Both the position numbers and the translations under genes were made by a program. DNA of 21,049 nt from Methanobacteriota archaeon (GTDB lineage Archaea > Nanobdellota > Nanobdellia > Woesearchaeales > SM23-78), in NCBI GenBank assembly GCA_030637925.1, contig DAOWFR010000089.1:1-21049 (forward strand), in the 5' to 3' direction. Shown in pieces: positions 6,858 to 13,122 of the stretch. The stretch's first letter is position 1. The number at the start of each line of letters is the position of its first letter. The notes beneath the pieces were generated by a model. That model saw nothing but the letters and a program-made list of their open reading frames with translations, made no database searches and was not told the origin of the DNA.

Positions 6858-7490
6858 GGTAGTCTGCCTTTCTTTCAAATATTTCTTATGTGGTTTAAAA
6901 ACAAAGCATGTGTTCTCATCAAAATAACCGCACATAAACCTTTCTAGGGGTATGCCTGTTCTTTTGCTAAGCATTAAAGAATAAAAGAAGACTTGGGTAC
7001 AAGCATACTTTTCTTGCTCTGCTCTTGGCTTATAATCCCATATCCAGAGTTTGTTATTCTCTAGTCTGAGTAAATCGATATGGCCTGACAAGGGCTTTTT
7101 ACTGTCAAATAATTCCTCAAACTTCTTGCCAAGCTCATATGCCTTTAACCAGATAGGCACCTCTACTCCTAATGTGGTGTTGTCATAATTTAGCATGAAT
7201 ACCTGTACATTGCTATGGGCCCCATTATATTTATTCCAGGCAAGGCCTTCTCTTGCAAGCATTGTAACCTCATGATTATCAATTCTTCTGGGTTCAATAC
7301 CAAGACTAAACTTGATTCTACTGCTCCTTGGTCCTGATAAGAATGGCTCTTGAGGACAGTTTTCAAAAACCTTTCCTAAGTAAGTATGCAAAGAAGAGAA
7401 ACCATTATCTCTTAGTAAGCCTAGTTTTGCCTTGTGCAGCCTGTAGTGATAAAACCAGCCATGGTCAAGAGAAACGTGTTGTATCATCAT
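6852..7490 (-). CDS. PD-(D/E)XK nuclease, RecB/Cas4-like
   Basis: This 212-residue protein has the nuclease core of the RecB/Cas4/AddB type. The motifs in order are E110 in GVEVPIW, D139 in SGHIDLL, D152-x-K154 in WIWDYKPR, and the Q166-xxx-Y170 element in CTQVFFYSLML that marks RecB-like members. Only two or three cysteines are scattered through it, without the four-cysteine iron-sulfur arrangement of true Cas4. The N-terminal 60 residues (MIQHVSLDHGWFYHYRLHKAK and onward) match nothing I recognise. It may process DNA ends or flaps; substrate and partner are unknown. No CRISPR array or cas1/cas2 lies in the window, so a CRISPR role is not indicated. It converges on hjc with a six-base overlap of coding ends, a compact placement of two DNA-repair-type nucleases. 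Confidence 0.8.
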   Translation of the reverse strand: MMIQHVSLDHGWFYHYRLHKAKLGLLRDNGFSSLHTYLGKVFENCPQEPFLSGPRSSRIKFSLGIEPRRIDNHEVTMLAREGLAWNKYNGAHSNVQVFMLNYDNTTLGVEVPIWLKAYELGKKFEELFDSKKPLSGHIDLLRLENNKLWIWDYKPRAEQEKYACTQVFFYSLMLSKRTGIPLERFMCGYFDENTCFVFKPHKKYLKERQTTL

Positions 7491-7535
7491 GAAAAAAGTA
7501 AAGTTTTTAATAAGTAAAAAAATTTTTAAAAAAGA

Positions 7536-7739
7536 TTATTTCTTCCTTAACAGTCCCTCAATCTTCTTTTCCTCTACTTCTATCTTCTTCTCCTCAACAG
7601 CTATTTTTGTAACAATCCTCTCAAGATTAAGGTCAATCTTAGCAATCCTTCTTTCCATTAGCACAAGAATCCTAAGACTATAAACAATAGCTGCTAATGT
7701 GCCGATAATGATTGCAAGTATAACAGTGTCCATCCCCAT
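7536..7739 (-). CDS. Small membrane protein with cytoplasmic coiled coil, 67 residues
   Basis: One N-terminal membrane helix (VILAIIIGTLAAIVYSLRILVL) is followed by a charged heptad-like region (RRIAKIDLNLERIV, then EEKKIEVEEKKIEGLLRKK) that should form a coiled coil. The start is set at the ATG at 7739 because GGAGGT lies seven bases upstream; the open frame extends upstream through a GTG, but that would bury the Shine-Dalgarno sequence inside the coding region. The layout resembles small membrane-anchored scaffold proteins, but I recognise no family. The repeated EEKKIE unit is an internal seven-residue repeat. It shares a nearly identical ribosome-binding leader with the unknown gene at 8247-9239. 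Confidence 0.75.
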   Translation of the reverse strand: MGMDTVILAIIIGTLAAIVYSLRILVLMERRIAKIDLNLERIVTKIAVEEKKIEVEEKKIEGLLRKK

Positions 7740-7877
7740 TTTTATAACCTCCACCTCTTTTTATTACTTTAAGTATCTAATGCTTTAAATTTATCTTGTT
7801 AGCTTTAAATATTTTTTCTTTTTTTATCATTATAACTCAGATGAATCAAATCAAAACTAGCAGAATATCTGCTGTTC

Positions 7878-7897
7878 CTAAAAATCAGGATTTTTAG
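7878..7897. promoter_or_regulatory. Perfect 9-base inverted repeat upstream of the PRC-barrel promoter
   Basis: CTAAAAATC and GATTTTTAG are separated by AG. The repeat ends five bases before the TATA-like sequence TTTATATA (7903-7910), the position of an upstream activator or operator. It shares the AAAATC/GATTTT core with repeats at 3558 and 9289. Confidence 0.5.
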
Positions 7898-7902
7898 AAA
7901 CC

Positions 7903-7910
7903 TTTATATA
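7903..7910 (+). promoter_or_regulatory. TATA box for the PRC-barrel gene
   Basis: TTTATATA lies about 50 bases before the ATG at 7956, giving a leader of roughly 25 bases. That leader includes AAGGTGG as the Shine-Dalgarno element a few bases before the start. Confidence 0.55.
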
Positions 7911-7955
7911 TTCGTGCTTCTTTATCCAGGATACAAGGATTAAAGGTGGTATTCA

Positions 7956-8222
7956 ATGCTTAAGATGAAAAGAATTTCTGAAACATATGAGATGAGGGTT
8001 TTTACTGATACAGGCGATTATTTTGGAGATGTGGAAGAGGCTATTCTGACTCAGAACAAGGTGTTTGGCTGGAGGGTTAGAGCCACTAAGAACAGCTTCC
8101 TGAACAAGGTCCTGGGCAGTGCTAAAGGAGTGATTGTGCCTCACCAATTAGTTAAGAGCCTTGGAGATATAATGATTATTAGCAAGTCAGCAGTGCCGAG
8201 TTATGGGCCTGAGGAAGAATAA
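7956..8222 (+). CDS. PRC-barrel domain protein
   Basis: This is a small all-beta protein of 88 residues. Archaeal single-domain PRC-barrel proteins of this size are common and some act in cell division (the CdpB-type proteins), but the role of this one is not evident. The sequence shows the expected order: a basic start (MLKMKRISETYEMRVF), a turn with TGDYFGDVEEAIL, a central strand (KVFGWRVRAT), then GAKG-like GSAKGVIVPHQLVKSLGDIMIISKSAV and an acidic tail. The IVPHQLVKSLGDIMII stretch is typical of archaeal members. There are no membrane segments. Expression is from its own TATA box with a Shine-Dalgarno leader and a perfect inverted repeat just upstream of the box. It converges with the unknown gene ending at 8247. 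Confidence 0.8.
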   Translation: MLKMKRISETYEMRVFTDTGDYFGDVEEAILTQNKVFGWRVRATKNSFLNKVLGSAKGVIVPHQLVKSLGDIMIISKSAVPSYGPEEE

Positions 8223-8246
8223 AATAAAAATATTTTTAATCTATCT
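8223..8246. terminator. AT-only bidirectional terminator region
   Basis: The short gap between two convergent stop codons contains AAAAATATTTTT, a palindrome that gives a T-run on both strands. Archaeal termination uses T-rich tracts, so this probably serves both genes. Confidence 0.45.
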
Positions 8247-9239
8247 TTAGTTTAATCTTATTGCATGAGCTATGTTATAGGTAAGCTTTGGTTTTATGTT
8301 TTCTTCTCTAAGTTGTTGTATTCTGGTTTTCAATGCTTCAAGACTTATATAGAGGCTTCCTTTCTCTTTTTTCATATCATAGATCTTCTCTAAACCATCT
8401 CCTCTTCCTTCTCTAAGCCTGATAAGCTCTCCTGTTGTCTTAGTTATTTTTCCTGATGGTGTTTCTTTTATTAGAGTATTTAGAGCAGAGACATAGCTTG
8501 CTGAAGTACTAGGCACAACTTGGATTGGGAAAACATGGTTTCCTATTCTTACATACTCTGTTACTGTTTGAAAGGGCATGTTTTTCTCTTTATCATATCC
8601 TAATTTTTTCTTCAGGGCTTTTTCTCTAAATACATCATAGAAGTCTTCTTTTATTTTATTCTTTAATAGACTTGCTCTTATGTAATCAAGAGCATTTTCT
8701 TCTGTTTCTTTAGAATAGTCTTTTTCAGTATGATAAATTACCTTTTCTAAATCTTCAGTCTTAATATAATCTGGTGCTTCAAAGTTTATTGTTTGTTTTA
8801 TCCCTTCTTTTCCTTCTTTATGTTTTTCCATCATCTTGTTAATCATTGCTATTGTCCAGTTTAGTGAGAGGTATTGTTTCTTATCTATGGTTACAACTCC
8901 TTTTCTTTTAATTTCATGCGCATAGTCTCCTTCTAGGATTTCTAGCCAGAATTCTATATGGTCAATTACTTTTTCTGCAGCAACTCTTTTTTGTTGGGGA
9001 ACTGTTTCAATGTTTATTTTAACACTGCCATATACGTATGTGTCTCTTACTGTTTCATTGGGTCTGTTGCTGTCTGTATACTTTGTTTTATTCTTATTAA
9101 TGGTTTCAAATTCACGTATTATCTTTTCTAGTAAGGGAAAAGTCTCTCTTTCCACTTTTTCATATTTTTCTGCTGTTTCTTCATCATCTTTTTTATAAAC
9201 ACCTGGTTTTTCTAAAGTCAAAAATTGTGGGTTTTCCAT
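8247..9239 (-). CDS. Unknown soluble protein, 330 residues
   Basis: I do not recognise a family. The protein starts MENPQFLTLEKPGVYKK; the frame extends upstream through TTG, but GGAGGT lies seven bases before the chosen ATG at 9239. It is strongly charged and mostly helical: a Glu-rich helix at residues 20-45, a mixed region containing DTYVYGSVKINIETVPQQ, then helices through DHIEFWLEILEGDYAHEI. A central acidic/basic stretch follows (residues 160-215), then a strand-rich part (FQTVTEYVRIGNHVFPIQVVPS). The C-terminal segment contains GSLYISLEALKTRIQQLREENI and may be a coiled coil. There is no signal peptide, membrane helix or nucleotide-binding loop. The ribosome-binding leader is almost the same as that of the small membrane protein at 7536-7739, and a perfect inverted repeat precedes its TATA-like box. 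Confidence 0.75.
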   Translation of the reverse strand: MENPQFLTLEKPGVYKKDDEETAEKYEKVERETFPLLEKIIREFETINKNKTKYTDSNRPNETVRDTYVYGSVKINIETVPQQKRVAAEKVIDHIEFWLEILEGDYAHEIKRKGVVTIDKKQYLSLNWTIAMINKMMEKHKEGKEGIKQTINFEAPDYIKTEDLEKVIYHTEKDYSKETEENALDYIRASLLKNKIKEDFYDVFREKALKKKLGYDKEKNMPFQTVTEYVRIGNHVFPIQVVPSTSASYVSALNTLIKETPSGKITKTTGELIRLREGRGDGLEKIYDMKKEKGSLYISLEALKTRIQQLREENIKPKLTYNIAHAIRLN

Positions 9240-9288
9240 TTTTATTACCTCCAATAGGGTTATGCTAAGGTTTTTAATATATCCTCTT

Positions 9289-9309
9289 AAGGATTTTCCG
9301 AAAATCCTT
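9289..9309. promoter_or_regulatory. Perfect 9-base inverted repeat upstream of the 330-residue gene
   Basis: AAGGATTTT and AAAATCCTT are separated by CCG. On the minus strand the repeat lies just before the TATA-like ATATTAAAAA (9271-9280) of the gene starting at 9239. It is also about 110 bases before the TrmB-type gene on the other strand, so it could influence either promoter. Confidence 0.5.
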
Positions 9310-9359
9310 CGGTAATATCATAATTTTTATTAAACTATCCAATCTATTTAAATTTTTGA

Positions 9360-9375
9360 GGTGATATTTCTCACC
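9360..9375. promoter_or_regulatory. Candidate operator of the TrmB-type gene
   Basis: GGTGA and TCACC arms with a six-base spacer lie 15 bases before the TATA box (TTTATAAA, 9391-9398) of the regulator gene. A short dyad beside the gene for a dimeric winged-helix regulator is a natural candidate for autoregulation. The pairing is inferred from position only. Confidence 0.45.
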
Positions 9376-9390
9376 ACATAATTAAAAAGC

Positions 9391-9398
9391 TTTATAAA
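9391..9398 (+). promoter_or_regulatory. TATA box for the regulator/glycosylation operon
   Basis: TTTATAAA is centred about 27 bases before the GTG at 9421, so the transcript should be leaderless. No separate promoter is apparent in the short gaps before the three downstream genes, so this box may drive all four. Confidence 0.6.
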
Positions 9399-9420
9399 CA
9401 AGGTTTACTTCTCCCACCTT

Positions 9421-10140
9421 GTGAATCAGAGATTACTAGAACAAGCAGGCCTAACCTCATCAGAAGCAAGAATATACCTCTCATTACTTGAAAAAGGCTC
9501 AAGCAGAGCAGGGGAAATAACCAGGCACACAGGCATTCATAGGAGGAGTATTTATGATGCTGTTGAGCGTTTAATACAAAAAGGTCTTGTATCTTATATC
9601 AAGACCAATAACAGGAGGTATTATGAAGCAGTTGATCCTGCAAGACTAATAGAATTACTCAGAGAAAAAGAGGATAATATAAAACAAATCATGCCAGAAC
9701 TACAGCTCTTAAGGAAATTCTCAGAAAAAAAGAAAGAAGTATTGTTCTTCAGAGGAAAACAAGCCATAAAAACAGTGTTTGATGACCAGATAAAAGAAGG
9801 CAAAGAAGTCTTAATCTTCGGAGATGCTGTTAATGTTAATGAAATAATAAAATACTATTTTCCACGCTTTGACAATCAAAGAATTGAAAAGAACATAAAA
9901 GTAAGGATGCTTTTTGATGAGAGCGCTAGGAAAGAAAAATACTTGAAAAAAATTCCATTAGCAGAGGTAAAGTTCATTAAGAAAGGAAGCAAAGCACCAG
10001 CATCAACAAATATTTATTCTGATAAAGTATCCATAATAATATGGGAGGAGAATCCCAAAGCTATTTTAATAAAAGAACCTTCCCTAGCCCAGGGTTTTAA
10101 AAGCTATTTTGAATTTATGTGGGGCTTTGCAAGAAGATAA
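9421..10140 (+). CDS. TrmB-family transcriptional regulator
   Basis: This is a sugar-responsive-type archaeal regulator of 239 residues, without the extra sugar-binding domain of the long TrmB proteins. The N-terminal winged helix is clear: LLEQAGLTSSEARIYLSLLEKG, then RAGEITRHTGIHRRSIYDAVERLIQKGLVSY with recognition helix HRRSIYDAVERL, and the wing ending RRYYEAVDP (to about residue 72). A short helical linker with LLREKEDNIKQIMPELQLL probably mediates dimerisation. Residues 105-239 form the effector domain (VLFFRGKQAIKTVFDD, KEVLIFGDA, VSIIIWEENPKAILIKEPSLAQGFKSYFEFMW), typical of this family. The start codon is GTG at the leaderless position. It leads an operon with two membrane glycosyltransferase-like proteins and a family 2 glycosyltransferase, which it may control. 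Confidence 0.88.
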   Translation: MNQRLLEQAGLTSSEARIYLSLLEKGSSRAGEITRHTGIHRRSIYDAVERLIQKGLVSYIKTNNRRYYEAVDPARLIELLREKEDNIKQIMPELQLLRKFSEKKKEVLFFRGKQAIKTVFDDQIKEGKEVLIFGDAVNVNEIIKYYFPRFDNQRIEKNIKVRMLFDESARKEKYLKKIPLAEVKFIKKGSKAPASTNIYSDKVSIIIWEENPKAILIKEPSLAQGFKSYFEFMWGFARR

Positions 10141-10150
10141 AAAGGCAAAA

Positions 10151-11632
10151 ATGGTAAGAATAAAAAAAGAATACCTAATACTAGCATTGCTTTTTCTCTT
10201 AGTGCTAGGTACAAGACTGTTTTTTGTACTTCAAGAAGAAAGATTTGATTATGATGCTTATAATGCTTTGAGACAAGTAGAGCATATAAAAGAAACAGGT
10301 GTTCCATTATTCAAAGATTCTCTTAGTTATTCTGGCAGAACCTTTATAACCCCTCCATTTTTTTACTATTTGTTAGCTGCCTTTAGTTTTTTCCTTCCCT
10401 TAGTCTTGGTTGCAAAGCTAATCCCAAGCATTGCGTTCTCTGCCTTGATAATAGTAATCTACTTAATAGCAAAGCACATGACTAAGAACAGAACAGCTGC
10501 TTTTATTGCAGCCTTTTTCTCAGGCTTTGTACCTATAATCTATACAACACTTAATCAAGTCTCGGTTTATTCTCTAAGCCTCTTGCTTATCTTTCTTCTT
10601 AGTTATACTTTTCTGCGCATAGAGCAAAAAGGCTTTGCTGTTCTGAGCATAATTCTAACTGTAGCACTCTTATTAACTCATACATCAGTCTTTATCCTGC
10701 TCATTAGCTTCTTGGTCTACTTTCTCATATTAAGGCTTGGAAAACAAAAACTTAACACAAAAGAAGTTGAAGTAACTTTATTTCTCTTTTTCCTAGCCTT
10801 GTGGTTTAATCTTTTACTATACAAAAAGGCTTTTTTTCTTCATGGCATAAGATTCATATGGCAGAACATCCCTGCTCCTTTATTGTCATCTTATTTTCAG
10901 GAGATAAGCTTTCTAGGAGTGATATATGCTGTTGGTATAATTCCCTTATTACTAGGGGTGTATGCTGTTTACCATACCCTTTTTAAGACCAGAAACAGGG
11001 CTGCAAGCCTGTACATTTCCTTTGCTATTGTATCCTTTTTAATGCTTTGGTTTAAACTAATCCCCTTTAAAACAGGTCTTTTATTTTTGAGCATAAACCT
11101 TATTCTACTCTCAGCTTATTCACTTAAGATAATTCTTGTTAGCATAGCCAAGACAAAAATTCCTCGTTTATCCGGCATTATAGCAGGGTTATTTATTATT
11201 CTCTTTGTAATCACCACGCTTACTCCTTTTATCACCACTATTAAAACAGAGATTCCTTCTTTACAGGATATTGGGGCATTAGAATGGGTTAAAAACAATA
11301 CAGAACAAGACGCTGTTGTTCTGGGCAGAGTTGAAGAGGGTTTCTTAATTAATTATATTGCCAAGAGAAAAAATGTGGCTGACTCGAATTTCTTATTTAT
11401 AAATAACATAAATCAGAGGTACAATGATGTTAATAAGCTATTCACTCTTAGATTAAAATCAGAAGCTGTTAGATTAATTAATAAGTATGATATTGATTAC
11501 CTTCTCTTATCCACAAAGAGCATTGAAGAATACAATATAAACAAGCTCTTTTATGCTGAGGAGGACTGTTTTGAATTAGTGTATGATAAGGATGCTCTTA
11601 TCTATGAGTTTATGGGGTGTACAATAGAATGA
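10151..11632 (+). CDS. GT-C-like membrane glycosyltransferase, paralogue 1
   Basis: This is a 493-residue multi-spanning membrane protein. I start at ATG 10151 (MVRIKKEYLILALL), ten bases after the regulator's stop; an upstream open frame overlaps that gene and is less likely. The first membrane helix (residues 7-26) is followed by an outside loop with D33-Y-D35 (RFDYDAYNALRQVEHIKETG), the position of the acidic motif of GT-C enzymes that take lipid-linked sugars. About ten further membrane helices follow to residue 360. The soluble C-terminal domain (362-493) resembles the start of the STT3/AglB outer domain, with EEGFLINYIAKRKNVADSN standing where oligosaccharyltransferases have WWDYG-type residues, so that motif is absent. 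It is likely a surface or lipid-linked glycosyltransferase; donor and acceptor are unknown. The stop overlaps the next start. Confidence 0.75.
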   Translation: MVRIKKEYLILALLFLLVLGTRLFFVLQEERFDYDAYNALRQVEHIKETGVPLFKDSLSYSGRTFITPPFFYYLLAAFSFFLPLVLVAKLIPSIAFSALIIVIYLIAKHMTKNRTAAFIAAFFSGFVPIIYTTLNQVSVYSLSLLLIFLLSYTFLRIEQKGFAVLSIILTVALLLTHTSVFILLISFLVYFLILRLGKQKLNTKEVEVTLFLFFLALWFNLLLYKKAFFLHGIRFIWQNIPAPLLSSYFQEISFLGVIYAVGIIPLLLGVYAVYHTLFKTRNRAASLYISFAIVSFLMLWFKLIPFKTGLLFLSINLILLSAYSLKIILVSIAKTKIPRLSGIIAGLFIILFVITTLTPFITTIKTEIPSLQDIGALEWVKNNTEQDAVVLGRVEEGFLINYIAKRKNVADSNFLFINNINQRYNDVNKLFTLRLKSEAVRLINKYDIDYLLLSTKSIEEYNINKLFYAEEDCFELVYDKDALIYEFMGCTIE

Positions 11633-13110
11633 GCCAGGCTAAAAAAAAGAAAACAAAAAAAAATGAGCAGAACAAGAATACTTTTGAACTAGTAATCTTC
11701 GCACTTCTCCTAATACTTATCATCTTATCCTTGGTAATGATTATAAGGCTAACCCAGAGTAAACCTCTCTTTCCCATAGGAGAATCTTATTATAACCTGC
11801 GTATTGCCCAATCCTTAAAACAAGACTTTTTCCTAACCCAGGATCCTGTTCAAGGGATAGTTTATGAACCAAACCCTTATCACTACTTACTGGCTTTGTT
11901 GCTAGTTATATTTCCTTCTCAATTAGTCTCTTTATTCTTCCCTTTACTTCTCGGAGTATTATCTGGTTTTCTCTTCTTTAAATTACTAGTCTTACTAGGT
12001 GTTAAGCCTAAACAAGCAGCATACTCTCTTATAGTGTTATCAGTTACTCCTGTTTTTATCATACTCTTCACAGGCCTCTATCTTTCTGGCTTTGTAATAT
12101 TTATAAGTCTCTTAGCAATGGTGCTTATTCTTCATAAAAAGTATAACATACTTACTCTTTGCTTTAGCCTACTTTTACTCCTACTATTGGCCCTTACAAA
12201 CTTAGTAGGCTTCTTAGTAACTCTTATAATCCTATTCTTTCTTTGCTTGGCTCTTAAGAAAGCTTTTAAGAAGAATTTTAAGAAAAACCTCAGGGCTTTA
12301 CTTCTCTCTGTGCTTATATCAGTTTTAGTAATTGTTCCCTTAACCCTTTTCTCTAATTACGCTCCAAGGCTTCTTGGTTTTCACACTTTTGCTTTTAAGA
12401 ACATATTCTCAATTCTAAGAGCAAGCCTTGGCTTTGACCTCTTTCTCTTTGTCTTGTTCTTAACAGGCTTTGTTATTATATGGATTAAAGATAAGGAGAA
12501 AAAGCTCTTTCACTTAGTGGTGCTTGTCTTTATTATACTCTCACTTTTTAATAGCACTGCAAGAGTTTTTGCTAGTTTTATAATAACAATCTATTGTGTG
12601 GTTGCAATAACCTATTTTTATAATAGGAAATGGGAACTAAGTATTATTAAGACAGGAACTATTTTACTAGTGCTTTGTAGCCTGGTCTTCTCAGTTATGA
12701 ACCAGGCAAGCCTGCTTGTGGATGCTCAACCAGATAAAGAAATGCAAAATGCTCTTGTATTCCTTAAGAATCAGGATAAGGGAAGGGTTTTAACATCTGA
12801 GGAGAATGGCTTCTTAATAGAGTTTTATTCTGAGAAAAATGTTTTGCTTGATGCTAATTCATTCCTGATTTCAGATTATTCAGAGCTAAGGAGTGATGCT
12901 AACACCTTGTTCAGAGCTGCAAGGCTTAAGGAAGCAGAGCCTATGCTTAAAGAACATGAGTTGCGTTATATTTTAATAACTCCTAGTATGAAACAAGAGT
13001 TATGGGAGGCTAGGGAGCAGGAATTATGGTTCCTTATTAAGCATAGCGAAAGCTTTATTAAAAAATATGAAGAAGGAAGTATTGAAATCTGGGGGTATGT
13101 CAGTGTCTAA
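11629..13110 (+). CDS. GT-C-like membrane protein, paralogue 2 (acidic motif missing)
   Basis: This tandem paralogue has exactly the same length as its neighbour, 493 residues. The start is the ATG in an ATGA overlap with the previous stop, preceded by GGGGTG; a GTG 12 bases upstream is less likely. A Lys-rich cytoplasmic N-terminus (MSQAKKKKTKKNEQ) precedes the first membrane helix (residues 19-40). The first outer loop reads PLFPIGESYYNLRIAQSLKQ: it aligns with the neighbour's loop but has GES where the neighbour has the D-Y-D acidic motif. About ten further helices follow. The C-terminal domain (365-493) matches the neighbour in order: SEENGFLIEFYSEKNVLLDAN, LRYILITPSM and a terminal strand. 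The missing acids suggest a non-catalytic partner in a heterodimer, or an altered enzyme. Confidence 0.72.
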   Translation: MSQAKKKKTKKNEQNKNTFELVIFALLLILIILSLVMIIRLTQSKPLFPIGESYYNLRIAQSLKQDFFLTQDPVQGIVYEPNPYHYLLALLLVIFPSQLVSLFFPLLLGVLSGFLFFKLLVLLGVKPKQAAYSLIVLSVTPVFIILFTGLYLSGFVIFISLLAMVLILHKKYNILTLCFSLLLLLLLALTNLVGFLVTLIILFFLCLALKKAFKKNFKKNLRALLLSVLISVLVIVPLTLFSNYAPRLLGFHTFAFKNIFSILRASLGFDLFLFVLFLTGFVIIWIKDKEKKLFHLVVLVFIILSLFNSTARVFASFIITIYCVVAITYFYNRKWELSIIKTGTILLVLCSLVFSVMNQASLLVDAQPDKEMQNALVFLKNQDKGRVLTSEENGFLIEFYSEKNVLLDANSFLISDYSELRSDANTLFRAARLKEAEPMLKEHELRYILITPSMKQELWEAREQELWFLIKHSESFIKKYEEGSIEIWGYVSV

Positions 13111-13122
13111 GAGGGATTATTT

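Noticed and set aside
6852..7490. Possible Cas4 of a CRISPR system
   Set aside because: There is no CRISPR repeat array, no cas1/cas2 and no iron-sulfur cysteine set; the RecB-like core is shared by many non-CRISPR nucleases.
7840..7896. An 18-codon frame starting ATGAATCAAATC upstream of the PRC-barrel gene
   Set aside because: It runs through the inverted repeat and stops in it, has no ribosome-binding site, and overlaps what looks like promoter DNA.
10104..10307. Minus-strand frame of 67 residues opposite the first GT-C-like gene
   Set aside because: It is antisense to a strong coding region and has no promoter or ribosome-binding site.
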